DNA of 54,461 bases from Prolixibacteraceae bacterium (GTDB taxonomy: Bacteria; Bacteroidota; Bacteroidia; Bacteroidales; Prolixibacteraceae): positions 1 through 54,461 of the forward strand of contig JAIBEY010000067.1 of NCBI GenBank assembly GCA_019459525.1. The letters are read 5' to 3'. This document shows, piece by piece, positions 18,621-28,347 of the stretch; the stretch's first letter is position 1, and each line of letters opens with the position of its first letter. A program made the translations under genes and the position numbers. The notes beneath the pieces are model-generated. The model was not told the DNA's origin, made no database searches, and was given only the letters and a program-made list of their open reading frames with translations.

Positions 18621-19877
18621 ATGAAAATATCAATACTGGTAAGCTTTCTGCTTATTTCCTGGATAAACGCAAACGCACAAACATTTAAAGCAGGCGCTGC
18701 ATTAAGAGTTATAACGCCTGAAAAATTAATCCCCATTTCCGGCGGGATGGGTGCCCCGGTAATACCAACCGGCAAAAAAGGCGATCTTTTTGTTCGCGCA
18801 GTGGTACTCGAAAAAGGTTCAGTGCGCATAGCCATCGTAAGCATCGACAACCTGGGCTGGCCGGCCTACCTGGGCGACCGCTCGCGCAAACTCATAAAAG
18901 GTATAGCTCCTGAAAACGTATTGATTGGGGTAACACATACCCACAGCGCGACCGACGCCTATGGCTTTCCGGATGAAAAAGGAAATACAGCGGCCGACCT
19001 GAAATACCTCGATTGGTGCGTTATCCAAATAGCCGATGCCGTAAACGAGGCGGTAATCAAACTGGAACCGGCCTCGCTCAAAACGGCGGTTGGTGAGGCC
19101 AAAGGGAAAATTGCCTATAACTATTATGCCGAAAAACTGTACGATCCCCGCATGGGCATCATTCAGGCCATTGCAACTTCTGGAAAACCGATTGTCACAC
19201 TGATAAATTATGCCACCCATCCGGAAATCCTGGGAACAGGCAGAAAAACGATGAGCCCTGATTTGTGCGGCCCGCTTTACGACCGGATTGAATCGAAAGC
19301 TGGCGGAATGGCCATTTTTATGAACAGCGCACAGGGTGGAATGGTTACTGCCGATACCCGGCGCGAAAATGGCCAGGAAGCCAACGACTGGGACGAATGT
19401 ATCCGAATTGGCAACCTGATGGCCGACGAAGCGTTACGGATTGTAGAACCAGCGCCCGTTCAGGAAAATCCTGATATTTACTGCACATCTAAAACAATCC
19501 GTTTTCCGGTCGATTCAGAAATTATGCGTTATGTATTTAAACATTCGCCGGTTGCAGCCCATGCCCAAACAACTGATTTTTCAACGGTTTCAACCCGCAT
19601 AAACCTCCTGAATATCGGACAGGTACAAGTTTTAACCATTCCGGGCGAAGCATTGCCCAACATCGGGTTCTACATCAAGCGCAAAATGAAGACCAGCCAG
19701 CCCATGCTTTTCGGTCTGACCAACGATGCGTTTGGCTACATGCTCACGAAGGAAGATTTTGGTGGTTTCGAACGATACAATTACATCACCCGCACCTCGC
19801 TTGGCGAAATGACAGGCTCCATTTACGAGGAAGAAGCACTAAAGCTGATTCAGGAAAGTCCGGCGCCGAAGAAATAA
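18621..19877 (+). CDS. Neutral ceramidase-fold protein 2, secreted, divergent active site
   Basis: A 418-residue protein with a cleavable signal peptide (MKISILVSFLLISWINANAQ). Family PF04734 is recognised from LRVITPE near the start, the zinc motif THTHSATDAYGFPD, INYATHPEILG and the late FGLTNDAFGYML. The nucleophile loop reads MNSAQGGMVTAD where catalytic ceramidases have GDVSPN, so the Ser is absent and ceramide hydrolysis is doubtful. It is probably co-transcribed with the preceding ceramidase-fold gene (24-base gap). It ends at a convergent junction with a long hairpin. Confidence 0.8.
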   Translation: MKISILVSFLLISWINANAQTFKAGAALRVITPEKLIPISGGMGAPVIPTGKKGDLFVRAVVLEKGSVRIAIVSIDNLGWPAYLGDRSRKLIKGIAPENVLIGVTHTHSATDAYGFPDEKGNTAADLKYLDWCVIQIADAVNEAVIKLEPASLKTAVGEAKGKIAYNYYAEKLYDPRMGIIQAIATSGKPIVTLINYATHPEILGTGRKTMSPDLCGPLYDRIESKAGGMAIFMNSAQGGMVTADTRRENGQEANDWDECIRIGNLMADEALRIVEPAPVQENPDIYCTSKTIRFPVDSEIMRYVFKHSPVAAHAQTTDFSTVSTRINLLNIGQVQVLTIPGEALPNIGFYIKRKMKTSQPMLFGLTNDAFGYMLTKEDFGGFERYNYITRTSLGEMTGSIYEEEALKLIQESPAPKK

Positions 19878-19891
19878 GCCTCAGAAAATTT

Positions 19892-19932
19892 AATCTTCAT
19901 TCGGAAACTAATGCGGTTTCCGGATGAAGATT
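19892..19932. terminator. Long bidirectional hairpin at convergent junction
   Basis: The arms AATCTTCATTCGGAAAC (19892-19908) and GTTTCCGGATGAAGATT (19916-19932) pair over 17 positions with a single T/G wobble and a 7-base loop. It lies 14 bases after the plus-strand ceramidase-fold gene and 30 bases after the stop of the minus-strand gluzincin gene, so it can terminate both. Confidence 0.8.
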
Positions 19933-19961
19933 ATTGCCTAACGAAACACGATTAGTCCCAA

Positions 19962-21869
19962 TTAATTGTCGTACACAATCGTCTTCAGTACCACATCCGA
20001 TTTCGTCTGATCTTTCATCAGCAGATAAACATTCACCGTTTCAATGTATCCCCACTGGTAACCTTTAAATGAAAAGTTTGTACTTCGGTCGGCTGATTTT
20101 TTGAATGACTTATTATACTCCTGAAATGATTTGTGATTTCGCTGATAATTTACTTCCTGAATCTGATCGAGCATTTTGGGGTCTCCGTCCAGGTAATAAG
20201 TGTAAGCAATCGCATTTTCGCCCATTTTGTCGTTAAAATCTTTTTTTACGCGCAACGTAAGCAAATTTAAAATTTCGTTGGCGCTATATTCGGTCAACGC
20301 TTGCTGAACGACATTTAACTCATTGGGATTTTTCTCCTCAACAGGCAATTGCTGAACCATTTGCTGCACCGGTGCATTAGTTATCTCTTCCTGAGTTTGA
20401 TCAGGTCTTGCAACCGGCTGGTTCGAGATATTGGGCATACCAGCATCCAAAACCGGATTCACTTCAGGTACATGAGTTACGCCACCAGTGGGAGCACCAG
20501 GCCCGGGGCTGACTACAGGCATGTTAAGTTTAATGCGATAAGTGGCGTACAACCAGTCGTTAAATTTTCTTTCAACGTTTTCAATTCGATCGCCTAAAGT
20601 CAGTTCAATCAAATCAACATCTGAAAGAAAAACAACGGAGGAATCTCCCGTAATTTCGTTGCGGTTTTTAATCGCCCTGAATAATTCGGTAAGCTTACCT
20701 TTTTCCTGTAACCAAAGCATAAAATGTTTTCCGTAGGCATAATCGATAGAAGCTTTGCACTGATCTTTTGTATCAAAACCATCAAATTGCTGCCAGTTGT
20801 ATTCTATAAATTCACGCAGACCGGGTATTTTACTTTTCATTTCATAACTTGCCCCCAGCAAAACATCTGCCCGCCAGTTGTGTACATCGCCTACCAGGTT
20901 ATTACCAACCCACCGGCTGGTTTCATAAATGCAGGCAATACCTTCGTCCATCCACGGCGGAACATCGCCCACATCGGTGCGCACCATCAGGTGAAACAAC
21001 TCATGGGTAAGTGTTCCAATCCGGCTCACATCACTCACTCCAACCAAACTCAGGTCGCTTACGTTGGAATAACCAATGTTGGCATCCGGAACTTTCAGTC
21101 CATGTACCAGTTTGGCCGTTTGCCGAAAGATATTTTTATCGGGTAATAAATAAACGGCAAGTAATTTATCAGGTGGCCTCAGGCCATAGTGCGAAATGAA
21201 AAAGTTATATGCCTGTTCGAGCCGGGCACTTGTTTTAGCCTGTTGCTCCTTATTTAAAACCGTTGTTCCGTATGTAATCAACAGGAAGCGCCCTGATACG
21301 CCAACGTGATAATTGCTGTTGAGGATGGATTTGTATTTACTGACAGCAGATTCAGCCTGATTAATATTAAACAAGCGTGATTCCAGTTCTTCCATGCTTA
21401 CGTTGCGCACATAGGTCATTTCCTGAGGCGGCATTTTACAGTTCGAAATCATGCCCATTTTGCCCCGAACAGCTGCTTCCGGCAAGGTCATGGCCATAAT
21501 GTTGCTAAAATCGCGCATATTCAGGTTTAGGCCGCGGCGTGAAGCAGGATCAGCGCTGACAGTACAACCATCCCTTTCGCTGCTGATAAAAACCCGGTTT
21601 TCGTCGCTAAGCTTATAATTCTTCAGGATAGTTGAAAATTTGAGGGTAGCTTCCTTGTTGTATCCATCGCCGCACAAAGCTTTCGCGATGAAATAATCAA
21701 TCATCAGGCATTTCCCGTATTCCTTTTTCCGGATTTCACTGGCCTCGCGAAAAACATCGCCATAACGGCCTTCCGAAAGCAAATCAACAAAATGTTGTTT
21801 GTCAATCTTAATCTGCGCCTGACCCACAAAACCAAACAACAACAGAAATAAAACCAATTTCGTCTTCAT
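19962..21869 (-). CDS. Secreted HExxH metallopeptidase-like protein
   Basis: A 635-residue protein with a signal peptide (MKTKLVLFLLLFGFVGQAQ). An N-terminal helical part (~30-190) is followed by a peptidase_MA-like gluzincin domain: zinc motif HELFH in GTLTHELFHLMV, with the third ligand likely the Glu of WMDEGIA about 20 residues on. A Pro/Gln-rich linker (~450-515) leads to a C-terminal segment of unknown fold. These features indicate a periplasmic or extracellular zinc peptidase; the substrate is unknown. The membrane protein gene 91 bases upstream on the same strand is probably its operon partner. Confidence 0.78.
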   Translation of the reverse strand: MKTKLVLFLLLFGFVGQAQIKIDKQHFVDLLSEGRYGDVFREASEIRKKEYGKCLMIDYFIAKALCGDGYNKEATLKFSTILKNYKLSDENRVFISSERDGCTVSADPASRRGLNLNMRDFSNIMAMTLPEAAVRGKMGMISNCKMPPQEMTYVRNVSMEELESRLFNINQAESAVSKYKSILNSNYHVGVSGRFLLITYGTTVLNKEQQAKTSARLEQAYNFFISHYGLRPPDKLLAVYLLPDKNIFRQTAKLVHGLKVPDANIGYSNVSDLSLVGVSDVSRIGTLTHELFHLMVRTDVGDVPPWMDEGIACIYETSRWVGNNLVGDVHNWRADVLLGASYEMKSKIPGLREFIEYNWQQFDGFDTKDQCKASIDYAYGKHFMLWLQEKGKLTELFRAIKNRNEITGDSSVVFLSDVDLIELTLGDRIENVERKFNDWLYATYRIKLNMPVVSPGPGAPTGGVTHVPEVNPVLDAGMPNISNQPVARPDQTQEEITNAPVQQMVQQLPVEEKNPNELNVVQQALTEYSANEILNLLTLRVKKDFNDKMGENAIAYTYYLDGDPKMLDQIQEVNYQRNHKSFQEYNKSFKKSADRSTNFSFKGYQWGYIETVNVYLLMKDQTKSDVVLKTIVYDN

Positions 21870-21960
21870 TCGAAAATATTTAAGTTATTAATTTGATTAT
21901 CGGTACGTTATTCAGAATTCATCGAGCCAGAAATTTCAGGATTCGAACCATTTTGTTGCT

Positions 21961-22689
21961 TCAGTGGGTGTCATCAGCTTCGAGTCCTTCAATATCTTTC
22001 AGGTCAATCTGGTGTTTTTTAGGTTCCGCTGCCGAGTCTGCATCCAACGTTTGGCCGCTGTTTAAAAGCACATTGGCCGGATTTAAAAATAAAGGCTGAT
22101 CTTTAACCGATATTTCGGCATGTTGCAAGATGGTAGAAAGCATAAGCACGGTGCCCAACACTCCGAAAATAATACCGGGCGACGACGATACAATTTTGAG
22201 CTTCATCTGCTCACCTATGGCACCTTCAATGTCTGATGAACTCTCCTGCAATTTACCAATGATAAAAACGGCACCTACAATGGCAAGTATCATTCCGGTA
22301 AAAAAACCAAGGTATTTGGTGAAAATACGCGATACCAGCAACAAACCACCCTGACTGTACCGGCGATCCAGACTTTTTTCTTCCAGTCGGGCAAGTGTAA
22401 TCCAACGAATGTAATCCAGATCACCTTTGAGCTTCGCGTTCAGCGCAGAATCGGCTTTAGTAGGTATCAGTTTTTCAATAACTGATTCTTCTTTGGCGTC
22501 AATTACGGCATTAAATCGCTGCATTTGACTGGTTGCCAAATAAATAAACAAAAGAATGAGTATGGTGGGCATAATTACCAGCCAGGGGAGTAACCTGTTC
22601 TGCCATGTGGCCAGTTGAATAATTTGTTTGGTAGTTTTTTCAGGTTTGCCGGAGGTTTTGCCAGCCTGAATAAGGTTCGGTTCTTCCAT
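21961..22689 (-). CDS. Unknown three-helix membrane protein
   Basis: A 242-residue protein I do not recognise. It has three predicted membrane segments: ~LPWLVIMPTILILLFIYLA (residues ~33-52), FTGMILAIVGAVFIIG (~130-147) and GIIFGVLGTVLMLSTIL (~172-190). Between the first two is a charged stretch with KEESVIEKLIPTK, consistent with a periplasmic loop. The tail is acidic (DLKDIEGLEADDTH). It precedes the HExxH protein gene on the same strand, suggesting a membrane/secreted pair. Confidence 0.7.
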   Translation of the reverse strand: MEEPNLIQAGKTSGKPEKTTKQIIQLATWQNRLLPWLVIMPTILILLFIYLATSQMQRFNAVIDAKEESVIEKLIPTKADSALNAKLKGDLDYIRWITLARLEEKSLDRRYSQGGLLLVSRIFTKYLGFFTGMILAIVGAVFIIGKLQESSSDIEGAIGEQMKLKIVSSSPGIIFGVLGTVLMLSTILQHAEISVKDQPLFLNPANVLLNSGQTLDADSAAEPKKHQIDLKDIEGLEADDTH

Positions 22690-22819
22690 AGATAATCCTG
22701 TTTTTAGGTGTAGTTAAATCAGCGCTGCAATTTTTATTTAACGCAGTGATTAACTAATTGTTCATCCGTAATTTACGAAGATGAAAACACCCCATGCAAA
22801 CAGTTATATCGAAGTGGAT

Positions 22820-23809
22820 TTATTTCAGGTGTTCTTCAAAAAAATCATTCATTTTTTGTTTGGAAAAATCATTAACCCGTTGAGCCAGGTCCATGGTGTG
22901 CGGCCAACCCGGAAGGCGACAATATACATTGGGGATTCCAAGTTTGTCAAGATGTACTTTCAAAGTATCCGACTGGCTGACCGGAACCAGATTATCAGCC
23001 GTTCCATGCAAAATCAGGGTCGGTGGATCATTTTTATCCAGGTATTTCATGGGTGATGCCTCCAGATACAGCTCGGGCTTTTCTTCGTATGAATGACCGA
23101 TCAATCGGGTTACCAGCCTGTGGGTCCGGCTGTAAGGTGTAGTCAAATCGTAAGGTCCGTAAATATCAACAACCGCTTTTATTTGGTGTTGCGGCCTAAC
23201 AACCGAATCCTGGTTTTCTTGTGCAGGATGCCAGCCATAAGCGCCCAAAAGCGACAAATGGCCGCCAGCCGAACCGCCAATAAGTGCAATCCTGTCGGGA
23301 TCGTAATCGTATGTTTCGCCGTGGCTGAAAAACCATTGAACGGCATCACGAATGTCTTCAGCACAAGCCGGATAAATAGTCAGGCTGTCTTGTACCAGGC
23401 GATACGAAACAGTTGCTGTAATGTAACCTTTTTGGGCAAACGGAATCAGGTAGGTCAGATAATCCGACCGCTTTCCGTGCGCCCATGCCCCACCGTGGAT
23501 AAATACAAGCAAAGGGGCAGGCTTCACCATGTTTTTCGGTACATACATATCAATTTGCAATGACTTGCCATATATGTTTTTGTACTCAATATTTTTAATT
23601 TCCTGAATGTCAGCCGGAACGGCAGGCTCCCGGTCGATCATTTTTTCGAGCCCGGCGTACAACGCCAGATACGTTGGCGCTTCGAAATAATAGCCCAGCG
23701 GTGGACGGTCAGGATTTAAAGCTGACCATAAACGCGGTGTTGCCAGCAAAAGGCCACCCAAAACCAAAAGAATCAACAATCCTTTTAAACCCTTTTTAAG
23801 CACCTTCAT
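22820..23809 (-). CDS. Alpha/beta-hydrolase esterase/lipase, membrane-anchored or secreted
   Basis: A 329-residue protein with an N-terminal hydrophobic segment (GLLILLVLGGLLLATP). It is a hormone-sensitive-lipase/BD-FAE-like hydrolase: oxyanion motif HGGAWAHG, nucleophile elbow GGSAGG, Asp in LHGTADNLVP and His in GWPHTMD. Such enzymes cleave acyl or acetyl esters, often on carbohydrates. It ends the run that starts at the beta-propeller phosphoesterase (28192), following the third ceramidase-fold gene by 11 bases. Confidence 0.87.
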   Translation of the reverse strand: MKVLKKGLKGLLILLVLGGLLLATPRLWSALNPDRPPLGYYFEAPTYLALYAGLEKMIDREPAVPADIQEIKNIEYKNIYGKSLQIDMYVPKNMVKPAPLLVFIHGGAWAHGKRSDYLTYLIPFAQKGYITATVSYRLVQDSLTIYPACAEDIRDAVQWFFSHGETYDYDPDRIALIGGSAGGHLSLLGAYGWHPAQENQDSVVRPQHQIKAVVDIYGPYDLTTPYSRTHRLVTRLIGHSYEEKPELYLEASPMKYLDKNDPPTLILHGTADNLVPVSQSDTLKVHLDKLGIPNVYCRLPGWPHTMDLAQRVNDFSKQKMNDFFEEHLK

Positions 23810-23820
23810 AACCGTTCTAT

Positions 23821-25380
23821 TTAGTTTTTATTCAGTTCTTCCAGCATTTCACGGATATTCCGGTGAAGTATGGATGCCGTTTCCACACCCAGCGAATTTT
23901 CCTCGCCATACGGCGAATCCTTTCGATTGTAGGTATAAGGCGCTTTTACATCCCACTGACTTTTCGGGATAATATACCCGATTTCATCGTTGGCCAATCC
24001 CAATACAAATTTATATTTGCCTGGCATCAGGTCTCTTACCGCAGGCACTTCTAGGGGTTCGACATCAAAATCACGCCCTTCAGGAGCTTCAATTCCTCCG
24101 TTTATTAATTCAGGATAAGCTTCACCGGGAATGGTCACCATTGAAATGGGGCCGATTTTAAGCACCGAAAGCTCGGAACGCATATTCATCCACCCGGTAG
24201 TTCCCCGATCTAAAACCCCCAGGGCTGTTGCCAACTTAAACAGGTTGTTATCAATAGGCAGCAAAAGCGTTCGGGCAACCAGAGAAATTCCGGCGGAATC
24301 AATCACTTCTGTAGGTTGATCCATTGCATTTAGCGCCAGCATTGCCAAATGTTTCCCCTGGGCTTCGGCTTTCGCAAACGAAGGTTCCTGATACTCTTGC
24401 CCAGTAAACGGATCTTTCACGGCCAGGCTCGGATGGGTACACATTAACCCGCCCAAGGCTCCATTCACAAAAACAGCAACACCGCCAATCCCGGGTTTCA
24501 CCAGGCTGTCACCATGAAACACACCTTTTTCAATTCCCTCGCGCACAAAGTGCGGATAATCAGACGAAATCAGCAGGTTTTTACTCCATAACGTTTCCGG
24601 ATGATCAGCCCAGGCAATCAACGATCCGAGCGTTGCGCCATTTTCTTTGTCAATGGCTTTTATTATTCTCAAACCCGAATCAAATACTTCAGGAGCACGG
24701 GTGTCTTTTACCAGTGGAATGGCTCCGGTCAGGTCTTCGGATACAGCTAAACTTGCCGGGCGCAGATTCTTCACGGCCGCAATTACCGAATTCACAATCT
24801 GATTTTTAACGTACTCCATATACGCCTTGTTGATTCCGCTTTTAAAGGGAGTTTCGCCCCACAGCCCTAACAAATCAGGGCCCTCATGGGTATGGGTTGA
24901 GCAGACCATCGTATAAGTTACGCCCGCATCGGCAGGAATCCGGTTTCTGACATCGATCACATCATCGTTCATAAACCCCACGGCATCAATTGCCACCACT
25001 GCCAAACGGGTTTTGCCATCGTCAACCACCATGGTCCTGGCCCACAAATCGTCGTGAATGCCATTTGCAGGTTTGTTGTTGCTAAATCCTGCTATCCACA
25101 CCGGATCAAAAACACCGTTCCCGTTTCCGTCGGTAAAAGTATCGCCGTCTTTGGGGTTGTATTTGGCATCCTCGTTTTTATCCGTCCAACGGTCATGCAC
25201 TTCCGGAGTAATAGCAATAGCTGCAAACCCAGCTTTTATTACCGAAGCATTTTCATTGATTATTTTTACATCCACTTTATAGCCGGGATTACGGTCTTTG
25301 AGGTTTGAATTTACCCAAACAAAAACACCGATGAGCAATACCAACAGCACTATTCCGAATATTTTAAAAAACTTTTTCAT
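23821..25380 (-). CDS. Neutral ceramidase-fold protein 3
   Basis: A 519-residue protein with an N-terminal hydrophobic anchor (FFKIFGIVLLVLLIGVFVWV). PF04734 features: AGFAAIAITPE, WIAGFSNNKPANGIHDDLWAR, the zinc motif CSTHTHEGPD, IAWADHPETLW and LGLANDEIGYIIP. The segment DAKYNPKDGDTFTDGNGNG near residue 70 looks like a calcium-binding insertion. The nucleophile loop reads FVNGALGGLMCTH instead of GDVSPN, so the usual catalytic Ser is missing, as in protein 2. It sits between the phosphoesterase (37-base gap) and the esterase (11-base gap), so it is part of one transcript. Confidence 0.82.
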   Translation of the reverse strand: MKKFFKIFGIVLLVLLIGVFVWVNSNLKDRNPGYKVDVKIINENASVIKAGFAAIAITPEVHDRWTDKNEDAKYNPKDGDTFTDGNGNGVFDPVWIAGFSNNKPANGIHDDLWARTMVVDDGKTRLAVVAIDAVGFMNDDVIDVRNRIPADAGVTYTMVCSTHTHEGPDLLGLWGETPFKSGINKAYMEYVKNQIVNSVIAAVKNLRPASLAVSEDLTGAIPLVKDTRAPEVFDSGLRIIKAIDKENGATLGSLIAWADHPETLWSKNLLISSDYPHFVREGIEKGVFHGDSLVKPGIGGVAVFVNGALGGLMCTHPSLAVKDPFTGQEYQEPSFAKAEAQGKHLAMLALNAMDQPTEVIDSAGISLVARTLLLPIDNNLFKLATALGVLDRGTTGWMNMRSELSVLKIGPISMVTIPGEAYPELINGGIEAPEGRDFDVEPLEVPAVRDLMPGKYKFVLGLANDEIGYIIPKSQWDVKAPYTYNRKDSPYGEENSLGVETASILHRNIREMLEELNKN

Positions 25381-25417
25381 GAACTGATATTTTTTAATCC
25401 ATCGTATTTAAAAGCTC

Positions 25418-28192
25418 CTATTTATTCTTGTAAAGTGCCTTGCGCTGTGTTTCTTCATTGTCGTATTCGTTTCGGTACAGCACCTTGCGCTCCACTTCCT
25501 CATTATCCAATTCCGGGCCTTGTTCTATTTTGCGCCAGTCAATGGTTTTGTTATACTTTTTCATAGCCTTTTCAGCATCAAACACACGGCTGTCGTGCAT
25601 CTCCAGGGTGTAAGGCTTATAATCGGGCACGGGAGTTAAAAAATCCTGAAGTAATGAGGCTGTTACATCAAACTGATTCACATACGGCACATTCAGTATG
25701 TTGTAAATGGTTTTCAGGATAGAACCAAAATTGGCATGATTGTGAGAAACATACCCTCTTTTCACGTAAGGGCCTGCCATCATCAGTACCGAACGGTGCC
25801 CGTCAACATGGTCAACCCCACCTTGCGGATCATCTTCGGTAATAATAACCAGCATATCTTTCCAGTATTTGGTCCGCGAGAGAAAATGCAAAATCCGACC
25901 GACAGCCAAATCGTTATCCACCATAAACGAATGTGGATACGGATAACCATCTTCGGGACGAATACCGGCGCCATGATCGTTGGGAACCTGCATGGTAATC
26001 AGGGCAGGCAACTTCTCTTTTCCACTGATCCATTTAGCTGTAAACTCCCGTTCGAACTGATCCATCCGGTACTGATCAGGAATATTCATGTTAAAACCGG
26101 CATAATCATGACTGGTCCTCTTGAACAGTGCGCTTTGCATAGGAACCATAACACCATGAGCCGCACCGGTATTGGTATCGAACCATTCTTCGCGCACGTG
26201 GGCCGTTTCGTTTGCCTCGCCAAAGTTGTAAAACGATACTTTCCTGCGTTCTAGTGCTTCCCAAAGGCCTCCTATTTCCGCATAATCTTCCGGATCGATA
26301 CTCCCTGTAGAGCCTGGATGCCTTCGCCCCGGGGCCTTTGAGAAGATCCGCGCCGACTTGGTCACGCTCGAATTGGCTTCCACCCATTCGTTAGGTATTA
26401 CGCCCACCATCCAATGGTGCCCATGAATAGAGGCATCGCTGTCGCAGTAATAATTATCGGAAAACGAAAATTGCTTAGCTGCCTTAATGTGGTTGGGGCT
26501 TATCCGAAGATTTGGAAATTTATTTTGCAGCGAATCTGGTAATGTATAGGTATTGTTTACACCATACCGGGCAAGTGTACTGTCGCCCCTGGCATTCTTC
26601 ATCTGTCCAAAAATTTCGTCGTAAGTTCGGTTTTCCTTGGTAATATACACAATGTGCTTAATGGGAGATTTTCGTAAACCCGGCAAGGCCGGCAAAGGAT
26701 TCGTTCCATCATCAACCACACTTATACTTTTAAACGTATTTTCAATAGCTTGTTTGGTATAAGCGGCCAATTGTGCCGCATTGGGCATGGTCACTTTCTG
26801 GAAACTCCCCAACTGAATGTCGCCGACATAATATCCCTGCTCGGGCGAAATAAAATCTTTACCTCCATTGGGTCCTGCGCCCAAACCCCTGCAAGTAATG
26901 ATGTACATTTCTTTTTCATCATTCGACAACCGAACCCGGGTTGGCCCCCAGCCTGACGGAATTAAGCCTTTCGTAGTTTTGGAATCCACATCGATAATGG
27001 CTACCGCATTAAAACCGAGCAAGGCCACATAAAGCGTTTTTTCATCTTTACTTAAAGTCAGGCCAAAAGGCAACAGGCCACGATATTTATCAATTCGTTG
27101 ATCGACCTGGATTGGGATATGCCCCAGAAGCCGGTGATTCCTGTAATCGATAATTGAAATATTGTCGTTAGTAGCGTTGGATACATAAGCAAACTGTTTC
27201 CCTACAACAATTGAGTTCGGACTGGCGCCGCCCACCACTTCGGCATCTTCAATCATTTGTCCGATCTGATGACCAGTCTTGAATTTATCAATTACCTTAT
27301 TCGATTGTAAATCAATAGTAAATACACTCATGGCATCCGGATGATGCGGACTTCCAACCCCCGGAATTTTACGTCCTTCCACCATCGTTCCTTTAATCGA
27401 CTCCCGGGTATTGTTTCCATACGGATGCCGCGAAATCAGAAGCGAATCGTAATTTTCAGGAGTTGCCCCGGTTATCAACGGATATTCGTACATACCAACA
27501 TTGGCAACAAACGCAGTTTTTTGGTCGGGACTCAGGGACAAGCCGAATGGTTGTCGGCCTACTTTAATGGAAGCCGTGATTTTTCTGCTGGCCAGATCAA
27601 TGCGGACCATGCGAAAGTTTCCACGATCCAACACCAAAAGTTCATTGGTTGATTCGTTAAGGACAAGGTCTGAGGTAAAACTGTCGCCATATTCAGTGCC
27701 ATTAATGTTGCCATTCAACGAAATGGAATCGAGCCGCGCAAAGTTTTCAATGTCATAAACAATCACTGCGCCATTGTCGCCCCCGCTTAAATAAACGGTT
27801 TTTGAATCGGGAGAAAAAGCTACACCCAGATAAGATCCCCTGGATAACGGCGATTTAATTTTATTGTCGTAACTCGGAACCCGTATTGGCTTTAAAGCCT
27901 GAAGATCAACCACGGTGAAAACCCCGTCGTGAAGTGTTACTGCCTTTTTTCCATCTGGTGAAACGGCCAATCCGAACGGATCGTCGGTAATCCGGATAAA
28001 ATCACCTGCCGGAGTCAAAAAACGTCCGCTGGGCAAAATTGTAGTTCCCGAAGGATTAATTTTAGCAAATTCGTTCCCGGCAGGAACAACCAGAATATCA
28101 ACATTGTGTTGTGCCAAAACAACATTCATTCCGAATGCAAGCAAGGCAATTATTGCACATTTACGAATCAAATTCATAGATTTATTTTTCAT
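25418..28192 (-). CDS. Beta-propeller/phosphoesterase (phospholipase-C-like) fusion, secreted
   Basis: A 924-residue protein with a signal peptide ending near NVVLAQ. Residues ~30-470 form a YncE/YVTN-type seven-bladed beta-propeller (SPDGKKAVTLHDG, SPDSKTVYLSGGD, SPDQKTAFVANVG, SNDEKEMYIITC). Residues ~500-880 form a PF04185 phosphoesterase domain: KHIVYITKENRTYDEIFGQM, the metal-binding HGHHWMVG, VPNDHGAG and ITEDDPQGGVDHVDGHRS. PF04185 includes bacterial phospholipase C and acid phosphatases; propeller fusions are known in Bacteroidota but poorly characterised. The C-terminus holds a 15-residue tandem duplication rich in DNEE..RK.LY. It is the first gene of a run with ceramidase-fold protein 3 and the esterase. 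Confidence 0.86.
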   Translation of the reverse strand: MKNKSMNLIRKCAIIALLAFGMNVVLAQHNVDILVVPAGNEFAKINPSGTTILPSGRFLTPAGDFIRITDDPFGLAVSPDGKKAVTLHDGVFTVVDLQALKPIRVPSYDNKIKSPLSRGSYLGVAFSPDSKTVYLSGGDNGAVIVYDIENFARLDSISLNGNINGTEYGDSFTSDLVLNESTNELLVLDRGNFRMVRIDLASRKITASIKVGRQPFGLSLSPDQKTAFVANVGMYEYPLITGATPENYDSLLISRHPYGNNTRESIKGTMVEGRKIPGVGSPHHPDAMSVFTIDLQSNKVIDKFKTGHQIGQMIEDAEVVGGASPNSIVVGKQFAYVSNATNDNISIIDYRNHRLLGHIPIQVDQRIDKYRGLLPFGLTLSKDEKTLYVALLGFNAVAIIDVDSKTTKGLIPSGWGPTRVRLSNDEKEMYIITCRGLGAGPNGGKDFISPEQGYYVGDIQLGSFQKVTMPNAAQLAAYTKQAIENTFKSISVVDDGTNPLPALPGLRKSPIKHIVYITKENRTYDEIFGQMKNARGDSTLARYGVNNTYTLPDSLQNKFPNLRISPNHIKAAKQFSFSDNYYCDSDASIHGHHWMVGVIPNEWVEANSSVTKSARIFSKAPGRRHPGSTGSIDPEDYAEIGGLWEALERRKVSFYNFGEANETAHVREEWFDTNTGAAHGVMVPMQSALFKRTSHDYAGFNMNIPDQYRMDQFEREFTAKWISGKEKLPALITMQVPNDHGAGIRPEDGYPYPHSFMVDNDLAVGRILHFLSRTKYWKDMLVIITEDDPQGGVDHVDGHRSVLMMAGPYVKRGYVSHNHANFGSILKTIYNILNVPYVNQFDVTASLLQDFLTPVPDYKPYTLEMHDSRVFDAEKAMKKYNKTIDWRKIEQGPELDNEEVERKVLYRNEYDNEETQRKALYKNK

Positions 28193-28347
28193 GTGTTTAT
28201 TTTTTCAATATTGACCGTATTTAACAACAAGAATTTTAGTGAGAATGTTTCTGCAATATCCCCTTTTCCTTCTATTTATCGCCTTGATATCCATTAATTA
28301 ATCATTACAAAACCAGATATAACACATTCTTAAAAGAGAAGCCAAAA

